Shown here: positions 14,526-23,601 of the stretch, one piece after another
How the letters are laid out: every line of letters starts with the position of its first letter
Numbering within the stretch: the first letter of the stretch is position 1
Source of the DNA: DATAEU01 sp046724395
GTDB lineage: Bacteria; Actinomycetota; UBA4738; HRBIN12
Assembly (NCBI GenBank): GCA_046724395.1
Contig: JBKOWM010000095.1
Coordinates: 1-38,156, forward strand
Length of the DNA: 38,156 nucleotides
Direction: 5' to 3'
Notes under the pieces: generated by a model
Told to the model about the DNA's origin: nothing
What the model saw: the letters and a program-made list of their open reading frames with translations, nothing else
The model's database searches: none
Position numbers and translations under genes: made by a program

Positions 14526-16559
14526 GTCTCGCACCGGGTCGCGATCGACATCGGAGGCACGTTCACGGACCTCGCGGCCGTCGACGAGAACACGGGCGCG
14601 CTCGTTCTGTCGAAGGCCTCGACGACCCCGCAGCGGCTGGACGACGGGGTCATGGCCGCCGTCGAGCGCTCCGGCGTGTCGGCGTCGAGCATCGGTGTGC
14701 TGGTCCACGGCACGACGGTCGTGATCAACGCGATCACCGAACGGCGTGGCGTGCCGACCGCGCTCGTTACCACGGCTGGATTCCGCGACGTTCTTGAGAT
14801 CGGGCGCGCCAACCGGCCGGACCTGTACAACCTGTCGTACGCCAAACCGGTTCCGTTCGTGCCACGACGCCTGCGGTTCGAGGCGGTCGAGCGCGTGTCG
14901 TACCGCGGCACGGTGATCACGCCGCTCGACGAGGAGAGTGTTCGGTCGGTGGCCGAGGCGATCCGCAGCGCTGAGGTCGAAGCCGTGGCGGTCTGCTTCT
15001 TGCACTCGTGGGCGAACCCATCACACGAACGACGGGCGTCCGAGGTGCTCTCCGAGGCACTGCCCGACATCGAGATCGTCACCTCCTACGAGGTGAGCGG
15101 ACAGTGGCGCGAATACGAGCGCACGAGTACCGCCGTGCTGTCCGCGTATGTGAAGCCGGTCGTGGCCGGATACCTGCGCGCGCTCGCCGAGCGGCTGGAG
15201 GCCGCCGGCGCGAAAGGGCCACGGTACGCCGTGCGATCGGGCGGCGGCGTCGCCTCGTTCGAGCGCGCGGCGCGCGCGCCGATCAACCTGCTGGAGTCCG
15301 GCCCGGTGGCAGGTGTGCTCGCGGCCGCGGAGGCGGGGCGTCGGCTGGGCGCGCGGAACGTGCTGGCACTCGATGTCGGCGGTACCACCGCCAAAACGTC
15401 GGCCGTGATCGATGGACGGCTCAAGATCGAGACGCTCCACCATGTCGAGCGGACGCCCTCGTTCGCCGGCTACCCGGTCCAGGTTCCCGTTGTGGAGATC
15501 GTCGAGATCGGGGCCGGCGGTGGCTCCATCGCCTGGGTCGACCAGGCCAACGGCCTGCACGTCGGCCCACGAAGCGCCGGCGCCGAACCCGGGCCCGCCT
15601 GCTACGGGCTCGGCGGCGGGGAGGCGACGCTCACGGACGCGAACCTCGTCGCCGGGCGTCTCGACCCCGGGTACTTCCTGGGCGGGTCGATGCGGATCGA
15701 CGTCGGCGCGGCGCATCGTGCGCTTGAGGGCATCGGCGCGCGGCTCGGCGTCGGTGCGCGCGATGCGGCACGCGGCGTGCTCCGGTTTTCCATCGCGCAG
15801 ATGGCGCACGCGCTTCGACTGGTGAGCGTGCGCCGCGGGCACGATCCGCGGGACTTCACGTTCATCGCGTACGGCGGCGCCGGGCCGCTTCACGCCGCTG
15901 CCCTCGCCCGCGAGCTCGGCATCCGGCGGGTCGTGATCCCACCCGCGCCGGGAAACTTCTCGGCGTTCGGCATGCTGCTGTCCGAGATTCGCTCGGACGC
16001 CGTTCGCACCCACGTCGGCGCGCTCGACCCGTCCGCGCTCGCGCCGCTGTTCGCCGAGCTCGAGAAGGAGGCGACCGCGGGCATCGAGGAGCGCGCCGAC
16101 GACGCCGTCGTGCATCGCTTCGCCGAGCTCCGGTACGCGGGCCAGGAGCACGGGCTCGAACTGCCGCTTTCCGACGGGCCGGTCGACGACGAGGCGATGG
16201 CCCGCCTGAGGGATGAATTCGACCGGCGATCCGAGGAGGCGTATGCGTTCAGCCTCACGGTTCCGGTCGAGATCATCTCCGCTCGCGTGAGCGTGGCCGC
16301 GCCGACCGCGCCCGTCCGATGGGATGTCGGGTCCGCGCCGTCGGGTCACCCGTTCGAGCGGCGGAGGATCGACCTCGACGTGCACGGCGGAGAGCGGATC
16401 GCCGACATCATCGAGCGCGCCGGCCTCGAGGTCGGCCGCTCGATCGCGGGTCCGTGCGTGATCGAGGAGGCGACGTCGACGACGCTGGTTCTGCCGGAAC
16501 AACGCGTCACGTCCGATGAGCTCGGCAACCTCGTGATCGACGAGGACGACCCGGCATGA
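14526..16559 (+). CDS. hyuA: hydantoinase/oxoprolinase HyuA-type ATPase subunit, start codon unclear
   Basis: This protein of about 677 residues is the ATP-hydrolysing (beta) subunit of the N-methylhydantoinase/5-oxoprolinase/acetone carboxylase family. Actin-like ATPase motifs are clear: DIGGTFTD (residues 8-15), GTTVVINAITERRG, RSGGGVASFERA, LDVGGTTAKT, GAGGGSIAWVD and AYGGAGPLHA. It ends in the usual hydantoinase A C-terminal domain. The essential DIGGTFTD lies upstream of the first in-frame ATG (14652), and the frame is open back to a TAG at 14481, but no ATG, GTG or TTG is present in that stretch. GTC at 14526 follows AGAGGGG and is the best placed; a single-base difference would make it GTG. 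It overlaps HyuB by four bases. Confidence 0.92.
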   Translation, partial: VSHRVAIDIGGTFTDLAAVDENTGALVLSKASTTPQRLDDGVMAAVERSGVSASSIGVLVHGTTVVINAITERRGVPTALVTTAGFRDVLEIGRANRPDLYNLSYAKPVPFVPRRLRFEAVERVSYRGTVITPLDEESVRSVAEAIRSAEVEAVAVCFLHSWANPSHERRASEVLSEALPDIEIVTSYEVSGQWREYERTSTAVLSAYVKPVVAGYLRALAERLEAAGAKGPRYAVRSGGGVASFERAARAPINLLESGPVAGVLAAAEAGRRLGARNVLALDVGGTTAKTSAVIDGRLKIETLHHVERTPSFAGYPVQVPVVEIVEIGAGGGSIAWVDQANGLHVGPRSAGAEPGPACYGLGGGEATLTDANLVAGRLDPGYFLGGSMRIDVGAAHRALEGIGARLGVGARDAARGVLRFSIAQMAHALRLVSVRRGHDPRDFTFIAYGGAGPLHAAALARELGIRRVVIPPAPGNFSAFGMLLSEIRSDAVRTHVGALDPSALAPLFAELEKEATAGIEERADDAVVHRFAELRYAGQEHGLELPLSDGPVDDEAMARLRDEFDRRSEEAYAFSLTVPVEIISARVSVAAPTAPVRWDVGSAPSGHPFERRRIDLDVHGGERIADIIERAGLEVGRSIAGPCVIEEATSTTLVLPEQRVTSDELGNLVIDEDDPA

Positions 16560-18286
16560 CGCGGCCGGGTGGCTCGAGGAGGGGGGACAGCGAACGCGCG
16601 AGCGTTCGCCCGTACGAGCGGGGCGACCGGTTCACGTCGGATGTATTGCGCGAGGCGTTCCTCGCCGTCACCGACGAGATGTTCGCGTCGCTGCAACGAA
16701 CGTCGCAGAGCCCGGTGATCTACGAGGTGCTCGACTTCGGCGTCGGCGTCACGGACGCCGACGGATGGCTGGTCTCGCAAGGAAACGGCATCGCCGGTTT
16801 CCTCGGGCCCCTCGGCGAGGCGACCCGCGACACGCTCGGGCGCGTCCCCGCCCTCGAGCCGGGCGACGTCATCGTGACGAACGATCCGTATGCCGGTGGC
16901 GGGACGCACCTGTCCGACGTCGCGCTCGTCCGCCCGATCTTCGCCGACTCGCGCCTGATCGCCTTCGCGGCCGCGAAGGGCCACTGGACCGAGGTCGGCG
17001 GCAAGGACGCCGGGTCGTGGACGGCCGATTCCACCGAGGTCTTCCAGGAGGGGCTGCAGCTTCCCTTCGTCCACGCATATCGGGGCGGCGCGGCCGATCC
17101 GAACCTGGTCGCGATCCTGCGGGCGAACAGCCGGCTGCCCGACATGGTCGAGGGCGACCTCGTTGCACAGGCGGCGTGCCTGGAGGTGGCCGAGCGCCGC
17201 GTCCTCGAGCTCTGCCGGCGCTACGGCGTCGATGCGGTGACCGAGGCCATGCGGGACGTGCACGCCCGGAGCGAAACGCTCTCGAGGGCGGCGCTCGCTC
17301 GCATTCCGCCCGGCATTTACGAGGCGGAGGACGCGCTCGACGACGACGGCCTCGGCGGCAGCCCGATCCCGATCCGCGTCCGCGTGACCGTCGGAGCCGA
17401 CGCAATGATCGTCGACCTCACGGGAAGCAGCGAGCAGGTCGGCGGACCGGTGAACTGCACGTGGAGCGGACTCGTCTCGGGCATCCGCACGGTCTTCAAG
17501 GCCGTGACCGATCCCGCGGAGCCGGCGTCCGATGCCTGGTTCCATCCCCTGCAGATCGTGTGTCCGCCCGGCTCGATCTTCAACGCGCGCAGGCCGGCGC
17601 CCGTCGCCGCGTACTTCGAGGCGACCGAGGCGGCGAGCGACCTGCTGTGGAGGGCGCTCGAGCCCGCCGTCCCGGACCGGCTGCCCGCGGGCAGCTACGT
17701 CTCCGTCTGCTCGACCTCGATCGCCCTGCGCCACCCCGATTCCGGCGCCGCGGCGCTGCTCGTCGAGCCGCAGCCGGGCGGTTGGGGGGCGAGCGCGGTC
17801 AAGGACGGCGAGCATGCCCTCGTGTCGGTCGGCGACGGCGAGACGTACACCATCCCGGCCGAGGTCGCCGAGCAGCGCTACGGCGTCCGCGTCGAGCGCC
17901 TTGCCCTCGACGTCGTCGAGGGCGCGGGTGCCGGGCGGCACCGCGGCGGTCGGGGGCTACTTCGCGAGTACCGGATCCTGTCCGATGACGCGAGGCTCAC
18001 GGTGGTCTTCGGCAGGCATCGAATCCCGCCGTGGGGTGTCGCCGGAGGCCGCGACGGATCGGTGAACGCGATCGAGGTCGTCCCGGCGGACGGCGGTCCG
18101 GTCCGGCGGTTCGGCAAGGCCGCGAGTCTCGCCCTGCGGCGCGGCGACCTCGTGCGCTTGATGACGGGGACGGGAGGCGGCCACGGCCATCCGCGTGAGC
18201 GCGACCGAGCGCTCGTGCGCGAGGATCTCGCGAACGGGCTCATCACCGAACGCGACGCTCGAGAGGTCTACGGGATGCACGAATGA
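16556..18286 (+). CDS. hyuB: hydantoinase/oxoprolinase HyuB-type subunit
   Basis: This 576-residue protein is the catalytic alpha partner in the HyuA/HyuB family (N-methylhydantoin hydrolase, 5-oxoprolinase, acetophenone carboxylase): SVLREAFLAVTDEMFASLQRTSQSPVI-like start, DVIVTNDPYAGGGTHLSDV (about 101-119), HWTEVGGKDAGSW, LTGSSEQVGGPVNC, and a C-terminal GxxxRxxR-type block (GAGAGRHRGGRGLLREY). Together with HyuA it would open a cyclic amide ring with ATP or carboxylate a ketone-like group; which substrate is not visible. The ATG at 16556 overlaps the HyuA stop (ATGA), and its own stop overlaps the DUF917 gene the same way, a sign of a co-translated complex. Confidence 0.93.
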   Translation: MTRPGGSRRGDSERASVRPYERGDRFTSDVLREAFLAVTDEMFASLQRTSQSPVIYEVLDFGVGVTDADGWLVSQGNGIAGFLGPLGEATRDTLGRVPALEPGDVIVTNDPYAGGGTHLSDVALVRPIFADSRLIAFAAAKGHWTEVGGKDAGSWTADSTEVFQEGLQLPFVHAYRGGAADPNLVAILRANSRLPDMVEGDLVAQAACLEVAERRVLELCRRYGVDAVTEAMRDVHARSETLSRAALARIPPGIYEAEDALDDDGLGGSPIPIRVRVTVGADAMIVDLTGSSEQVGGPVNCTWSGLVSGIRTVFKAVTDPAEPASDAWFHPLQIVCPPGSIFNARRPAPVAAYFEATEAASDLLWRALEPAVPDRLPAGSYVSVCSTSIALRHPDSGAAALLVEPQPGGWGASAVKDGEHALVSVGDGETYTIPAEVAEQRYGVRVERLALDVVEGAGAGRHRGGRGLLREYRILSDDARLTVVFGRHRIPPWGVAGGRDGSVNAIEVVPADGGPVRRFGKAASLALRRGDLVRLMTGTGGGHGHPRERDRALVREDLANGLITERDAREVYGMHE

Positions 18287-19377
18287 CGGTCACGACGCCC
18301 GTCCGACGGCTGGACGAGTCGAACCTGCCGGCGCTCGCCAAGGGGTGCGCCATCCTGGGCGCCGGGGGCGGCGGCGACACCAAGGTCGGGCTGTTGTGGG
18401 CGATGAACGCCGTCCAGGCGCACGGTGCCGTTCGGGTCGTCGACCTCGACGACCTGAACGACGACGACCTCGTGATGCCGTGTGGCGGCATCGGCGCGCC
18501 AACCGTCGGGATCGAGAAGATCGAGCGTGGCGACGAGGTGCTTCGGATCCGCCCCTACGTCGAGGAGCTCTGGGGCAAGAGCGTCGTCGCACTGCTCGCG
18601 GCCGAGATCGGCGGAACGAACGGCATGGCGCCCGTGGCGTGGGGAGCCGCCGCCGGCCTGCCGGTCGTTGACGCGGACGGCATGGGGCGCGCCTTCCCCG
18701 AGGTGCCCCAGGTGACGATGGCCGTGGCCGGAATCTCGCCGAATCCGGCGGTGATGACCGACGAGCGCGGGAACGTCGTGATCTTCCGCGGCATCGACGG
18801 CCACTGGATGGAGCGGATGGAGCGCGCGCTGGCCGTCGAGTTCGGCGGTCAGGCTTCCTCGTCGGAGTACCAGATGACGGTCGCGCAGGCGAAGACGGCC
18901 ACGGTGCGAGGGTCGGTCTCGCTCGCCGTCGAGATCGGCCGCGTCGTCACCGAGGCCGAGCACGACCCCGTGCGCGCGCTCGCCGAGGCGATCGACGCGA
19001 CCATCGTCGTCGTCGGCAAGGTCGTCGACGTCGAGCGGCGCACCACCGCCGGGTTCGTTCGCGGGCAGGTGACGATCCAGGGCCTGGGCGACGACGCGGG
19101 CCGGACGCTTCGTCTCGAGATCCAGAACGAGAACCTCGTCGCGATCGAGGACCAACGGGTACACGCGATGGTGCCCGACATCATTTCCGTCCTCGACACC
19201 GAGACCGGGTACGCGGTCCAGACCGAGCGCGTTCGGTACGGACAGCGCGTCTCGGTGGTGGCGTTCCCGTGCGATCCGATCTGGCGGACGCCGGCGGGGC
19301 TCGTACTCGCCGGTCCGCGCGCCTTCGGCTACGACCTCGAATACGTCCCGGTGGAGGCGTTGCATGGGCGGGCCTGA
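18283..19377 (+). CDS. DUF917 (S-methyl-thiohydantoin desulfurase-like) protein
   Basis: This 364-residue protein matches the DUF917 family: ALAKGCAILGAGGGGDTKVG near the N-terminus (23-42), LVMPCGGIGAPTVGIEKI, GKSVVALLAAEIGGTNGMAPVAWGAAAGLPVVDADGMGRAFPEVPQ, and a C-terminal beta-rich half (VTIQGLGDDAGRTLRLEIQNENLVAI). Families of this type sit beside HyuA-like ATPases, and one member is described as an S-methyl-thiohydantoin desulfurase, which fits a ring-opening or ring-modifying role next to HyuA/HyuB. The GAGGGG motif suggests nucleotide- or phosphate-binding. It overlaps HyuB by four bases and the next gene by 14 bases. Confidence 0.92.
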   Translation: MTVTTPVRRLDESNLPALAKGCAILGAGGGGDTKVGLLWAMNAVQAHGAVRVVDLDDLNDDDLVMPCGGIGAPTVGIEKIERGDEVLRIRPYVEELWGKSVVALLAAEIGGTNGMAPVAWGAAAGLPVVDADGMGRAFPEVPQVTMAVAGISPNPAVMTDERGNVVIFRGIDGHWMERMERALAVEFGGQASSSEYQMTVAQAKTATVRGSVSLAVEIGRVVTEAEHDPVRALAEAIDATIVVVGKVVDVERRTTAGFVRGQVTIQGLGDDAGRTLRLEIQNENLVAIEDQRVHAMVPDIISVLDTETGYAVQTERVRYGQRVSVVAFPCDPIWRTPAGLVLAGPRAFGYDLEYVPVEALHGRA

Positions 19378-20920
19378 CCTCCGCATGGGCGTCGACGTGG
19401 GCGGCACGAACACGGACGCCGTCATCCTCGACCGCGACGACCGGCTCGTCGCGAAGGCGAAAGTACCGACGTCCCCGGACGTCACGTCCGGGATCGCGTC
19501 GGCCATCGATCGTGTGCTGTTCGCCGACGTAGATGCCCACCGGGTCACGCATGTGATGCTTGGAACCACACACGCGACGAACGCGGTCCTGCAGCGGCGC
19601 GATCTCCGCACGGTCGCCGTCCTGCGCCTCGGCGGGCCTGCGACCTTCGCCGTCCCACCACTGTCGGGATGGCCTGGGGATCTGCGGGATGCGATCAGCG
19701 TGGGCGAAGCGATCGTCGACGGCGGCATTGAGTTCGATGGACGCGACCTGTCGCCGTTCGACGCCGAAGCGGCGGCGCGGTTCCTGAGCCGCGTGGCCGG
19801 GTCCGCCGACGGCGTCGCGATCGTCTCCGTCTTCGCCCCGGTCTCGGAGCGGCAGGAGCTCGAGGCCGCCGAGCTCGTCAAGCGAGAGCTCGGCGAGATC
19901 CACGTCTCGCTGAGCCACGAGATCGGATCCGTCGGCCTGCTCGAGCGCGAGAACGCAACGGTGCTGAATGCGGCCCTCACCGGCGTCGCACGAGACGTCG
20001 CGCACGCGCTGGAGTCCGCGCTCGGCGAGCACGAGATTCGCGCCCGTACCTTCTTCGCGCAGAACGACGGGACGCTCATGGCGCTCGAATACGCGGTGCG
20101 CTACCCAGTGCTCACGATCGGCAGCGGGCCAGCCAACAGCATCCGAGGCGCCGCGTACCTGACCGGCGCCGACGACGCGGTCGTCGTCGACGTCGGCGGT
20201 ACGTCCTCCGACGTCGGCGTGCTCGTCTCGGGATTCCCACGCGAGTCCGCGCAGGGTGTGACGATCGGCGGGATCGACACGAACTTCCGGATGCCCGACC
20301 TGGTCACTATCGCGCTCGGCGGGGGAACGATAGTGTCGGCCGATCATGGGGAAATCTCGGTGGGCCCGCGCAGCGTCGGGTACCGCCTGACAGAAGAGGC
20401 CCTCGTGTTCGGCGGCGCAACGGCCACGCTCACGGACTCGGCCGTCGATGCCGGTCGTGCGACCCTGGGTGAGCGCGAACTCCTCCGCGACCACCACGAG
20501 ATCCTCGCGCCGGCGATCGAGCGTGCGGACGAGATGCTCGCCGACGCGATCGACCGCGTGAAGACCTCGCGCGAGGATCGCCCGCTGATCGCCGTCGGCG
20601 GCGGAAGCATCCTGGTGCCGGATGAACTGCCCGGCATCAGCCAGATCCTCCGACCCGAGCACCACGACGTCGCCAACGCGATCGGCGCCGCGATCGCATC
20701 GGTGTCGGGGGAGGTCGATCGGATCTTTCATCTCGGTCCCGGCGGCAGGCAGGCGGCGATCGAGGAGGCGTCCGGCGAGGCGACGGAGCGCGCGGTCCGA
20801 GCCGGGGCCGATCCCGGTCGGGTGGAGATGGTCGAGATCGAGGAGGTCCCGCTGGCGTACCTAACGACGCCGGCCGTCCGGATCCGTGCGAAGGCGGCGG
20901 GACCGCTGCGGTCCGACTAG
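19364..20920 (+). CDS. short HyuA-like ATPase, DUF917 partner
   Basis: This 518-residue protein has the same actin-like ATPase core as HyuA (DVGGTNTDAV, residues 11-20; GTTHATNAVLQRR; SGPANSIRGAAYLTG; VDVGGTSSDVGVL; LGGGTIVSAD; GGATATLTDSAV; VGGGSILVPDEL) but lacks the C-terminal domain of about 150 residues present in the 677-residue HyuA gene upstream. This length and context are typical of HyuA-like proteins encoded with DUF917. It probably powers or regulates the DUF917 enzyme. Met8 (19385) is an alternative start; the first ATG overlaps the DUF917 gene by 14 bases. Two different HyuA types in one operon is notable. Confidence 0.9.
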   Translation: MGGPDLRMGVDVGGTNTDAVILDRDDRLVAKAKVPTSPDVTSGIASAIDRVLFADVDAHRVTHVMLGTTHATNAVLQRRDLRTVAVLRLGGPATFAVPPLSGWPGDLRDAISVGEAIVDGGIEFDGRDLSPFDAEAAARFLSRVAGSADGVAIVSVFAPVSERQELEAAELVKRELGEIHVSLSHEIGSVGLLERENATVLNAALTGVARDVAHALESALGEHEIRARTFFAQNDGTLMALEYAVRYPVLTIGSGPANSIRGAAYLTGADDAVVVDVGGTSSDVGVLVSGFPRESAQGVTIGGIDTNFRMPDLVTIALGGGTIVSADHGEISVGPRSVGYRLTEEALVFGGATATLTDSAVDAGRATLGERELLRDHHEILAPAIERADEMLADAIDRVKTSREDRPLIAVGGGSILVPDELPGISQILRPEHHDVANAIGAAIASVSGEVDRIFHLGPGGRQAAIEEASGEATERAVRAGADPGRVEMVEIEEVPLAYLTTPAVRIRAKAAGPLRSD

Positions 20921-20970
20921 ACGGTCGGGGGATGCGGTCGGCGCTGGGCTTCGAAGGAGCCGGTATCACG

Positions 20971-20978
20971 AAGGAGGG
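20971..20978 (+). promoter_or_regulatory. strong ribosome binding site for the substrate-binding protein
   Basis: AAGGAGGG lies eight bases before the ATG at 20987. It is the one strong, non-overlapping ribosome site inside the long operon and would let the abundant binding protein be made in excess. Confidence 0.75.
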
Positions 20979-20986
20979 GCACGAAA

Positions 20987-22588
20987 ATGCATAAGGGGCG
21001 GCACCTCGCCATCCTGGTGACGCTGATCGCGTTGACGGTCGCGGCGTGCACGGGAACGAGCACGGAGAAGTCGTCCCCGAGTGGGCCGGCGGCGACCAAC
21101 GCCACGCTGAACTACAACGTGAACTCGCAGGTGATGATCGGGTGGGACCCGTCCACCGGCTACTCGAACGAGATCATCGCGATGAACAACATGTACGAGC
21201 AGCTCACCCGTTACAACGCGGAGACGCAGCAGGTCGACCCGCTCCTGGCAACCGAGTGGACCACGACGGACGACGGACTCACGTGGACGTTCACGATCCG
21301 CGACGGCGTGCGGTTCCACAGCGGACGCACGATGACCGCTGACGATGTCAAGGCCTCGATCGAGCGCACCATCGACATGAACGGTGGCGCCGCCTACATC
21401 TGGGGACCGGTCAAATCCATCGACGCGCCGGCCCCGGACACGGTGGTGTTCACCTTGAAGTACCCGGCACCGATCGACCTGATCGCCTCCGCCGACTACG
21501 CGGCGTACATCTTCGACACGAAGGCGGCCGGGAACGAGGACCTCGGGAAGTGGTTCGAGCAGGGGAACGAGGCCGGCACCGGTCCCTACATGCTCGACAC
21601 CTGGGACAAGGGCCAGGAGACGGAGCTGCGGCTGAACGCGTTCCCCGATTACTGGGGTGGGTGGGACGGCGCCCATTACATGCGCTACGTCTTCACCGTG
21701 ACGCCCGAAGCGACCACGGCGGCGCAGCTGCTGCGGTCCGGCCAGGCGACGATCGTCGAACGGATGACGCCGCAGCTGTGGCAGACGTTCGAGAACCAGG
21801 ACGGCTTCGCGACGACCGACCAGGCCTCGTGGCAGACGCTGCTGGCGATGCTGAACACGGCGAGCGGTCCACTCGCCGACGCCGACGTCCGCCAGGCGAT
21901 CGCGAGCGCGATCGACTACGACGGCATGATGGCGGCGTTGCACGGCGGGGCCGAGCAGATCTCGGGCTACGTCCCACCCGGCCTGTGGGGACACTCGGAC
22001 GACCTCGCCAACCCGACGTTCGACCAGGGCAAGGCGCAGGAGCTGCTCGATCAGGCGGGGTACGGCCCCAACGGCAAGCCGATGGATTTGACCCTCACGT
22101 ACACCCAGGGCGACGCGGACGAGCAGCTCGTCGGCCAGCTCATCAAGTCGGACCTGGGCAAGCTCAACATCAACGTCGACGTCCGGGGCCTGGCCTGGCC
22201 GGCACAATGGGGCAAGGCCAAGTCCTCGAACACCGCGGAACGCCAGGACATCCTGCTGTTCTACTGGTGGCCCGACTACGCGGATCCGTACTCGTGGTTC
22301 ATCAATCTGTTCCACACCGAGGACAAGCCGTACTTCAACCTCTGCTACTACTCGAACGCGAAGCTCGATCAGATGATCGATTCCGTCGAGTCGCTCGCGG
22401 CCACCGATCGTGAACAGGCGATCGCGACGTACCAGGACATGCAGGAGATGCTGCTCGCAGACATGCCTGCCATCTCGCTGTACACGCAGGTGTACCAGAA
22501 GGCGATGCAGTCCTCGATCGACGGATTCGTCGACAACCCCGGCTATCCGAACGTCGTGTTCGGCTACGACGTGCAGCCGTCGGGTTGA
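20987..22588 (+). CDS. Dpp/Opp-type ABC transporter substrate-binding lipoprotein
   Basis: This 533-residue protein has a lipoprotein signal (residues 1-21; lipobox VAAC with Cys21) and an SBP_bac_5 body: YEQLTRYN, DPLLATEWTTTDDGLTWTFTIRDGVRFHSGRTMTADDVKASIER, GPYMLDTWDKGQE, LNAFPDYWGGWDG and DVRQAIASAIDYDGMMAALHGGAEQISGYVPPG. It captures a peptide- or opine-like ligand for the permease encoded just downstream. Aromatic-rich regions (WWPDYADPYSWFINLF near residue 424) line the probable binding site. The stop overlaps the permease start (TTGA). Confidence 0.93.
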   Translation: MHKGRHLAILVTLIALTVAACTGTSTEKSSPSGPAATNATLNYNVNSQVMIGWDPSTGYSNEIIAMNNMYEQLTRYNAETQQVDPLLATEWTTTDDGLTWTFTIRDGVRFHSGRTMTADDVKASIERTIDMNGGAAYIWGPVKSIDAPAPDTVVFTLKYPAPIDLIASADYAAYIFDTKAAGNEDLGKWFEQGNEAGTGPYMLDTWDKGQETELRLNAFPDYWGGWDGAHYMRYVFTVTPEATTAAQLLRSGQATIVERMTPQLWQTFENQDGFATTDQASWQTLLAMLNTASGPLADADVRQAIASAIDYDGMMAALHGGAEQISGYVPPGLWGHSDDLANPTFDQGKAQELLDQAGYGPNGKPMDLTLTYTQGDADEQLVGQLIKSDLGKLNINVDVRGLAWPAQWGKAKSSNTAERQDILLFYWWPDYADPYSWFINLFHTEDKPYFNLCYYSNAKLDQMIDSVESLAATDREQAIATYQDMQEMLLADMPAISLYTQVYQKAMQSSIDGFVDNPGYPNVVFGYDVQPSG

Positions 22589-23601
22589 CGCGGTACATCC
22601 TCAGACGCGTCGCCCTGGCCGTCCTGGTGGTGGCCGGGGTCGTCGTGCTCACGTTCGTCATCGCTCGCCTCGTGCCGGGTGATCCGGCGGCGTCCTGGGC
22701 GGGTCCGCACGTGTCCCAGACCGAGCTCGAGCGCGTGCGGCACGAGCTCGGCCTGGATCTCCCCCTTCCGCAGCAGATCGCTCGGTACTTCGCCGGAGTT
22801 GTCGAGGGCGACTGGGGCATCTCGATCCACACGCACCAGCCGGTGCTGTCCGACATCATGGACCGCGCACCGGCGTCCATCGAACTCGTCACGGTTGCGC
22901 TGATGATGGCGCTCGCCGTGGGGATCCCGCTCGGCCTGGTCTCGGCGAAGTGGCCGCGCAGGGCGTCCGACGGAGTGATCCGTGTGGGGGCGGTTCTCGG
23001 CGTTTCCATGCCCGCGTTCTGGATGGCGTTGATCCTGCAGCTGGTGTTCTTCCAACGCCTCGGCTGGCTTCCCGTCGCCGGGCAATACGACCCGAACCTC
23101 GACTACACGCACCCGCTCACTCAGTACACGCGGATGGTGGCCGTGGACGCGCTCGTCACCGGCAACTGGATCGTGCTCCGGAGCGCGCTCGCCCATCTGA
23201 TCCTGCCCGCGATCGTCATCGCCTCGTACCCGGCCGGGGTCATCACGCGAATGGTCCGCGCATCCGTCCTTGACGCCGTGGGCGAAGATCACGTCCGGAT
23301 GGTGCGCGCGCTCGGCTTTCCCGAGCGGTCGGTCTTCGGTCGCTTCGCGTTGAAGCTCTCCCTGAACCCGATCCTCGCCGTTGTCGCGCTGGTCTTCGCG
23401 TACTCGCTGGCGAACACGTTCCTCGTCGAATCGATCTTCGACTGGCCGGGCCTCGGCAGCTACGCGGCGAACGCGATCTCGGCCCTCGACACGCCGGCGA
23501 TCCTCGGCGTCACGTTGTTCATCGCGATCGTCTACGTGATCGTGAACCTCGTCGTCGACCTCCTCCAGGCGTACCTCGACCCGAGGATCCGATTGCGATG
23601 A
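22585..23601 (+). CDS. DppB-type ABC transporter permease
   Basis: This 338-residue protein has six membrane segments with the DppB/OppB N-terminus (TRYILRRVALAVLVVAGVVVLTFVIARLVPGDPAASW) and the EAA loop (DAVGEDHVRMVRALGFPERSVFGRFALKLSLNPI). It forms one half of the inner-membrane channel. The start is a TTG at 22585 that overlaps the preceding stop by four bases (TTGA), the same coupling as in the adenylate cyclase gene. A start on the next ATG (22859) would remove the conserved N-terminal helix. Confidence 0.94.
   Translation: MTRYILRRVALAVLVVAGVVVLTFVIARLVPGDPAASWAGPHVSQTELERVRHELGLDLPLPQQIARYFAGVVEGDWGISIHTHQPVLSDIMDRAPASIELVTVALMMALAVGIPLGLVSAKWPRRASDGVIRVGAVLGVSMPAFWMALILQLVFFQRLGWLPVAGQYDPNLDYTHPLTQYTRMVAVDALVTGNWIVLRSALAHLILPAIVIASYPAGVITRMVRASVLDAVGEDHVRMVRALGFPERSVFGRFALKLSLNPILAVVALVFAYSLANTFLVESIFDWPGLGSYAANAISALDTPAILGVTLFIAIVYVIVNLVVDLLQAYLDPRIRLR

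Noticed and set aside
13853..15082. 409-codon minus frame extending the sigma factor far upstream
   Set aside because: The upstream part is the shadow of HyuA on the opposite strand; region 2 of the sigma factor begins only after 14329.
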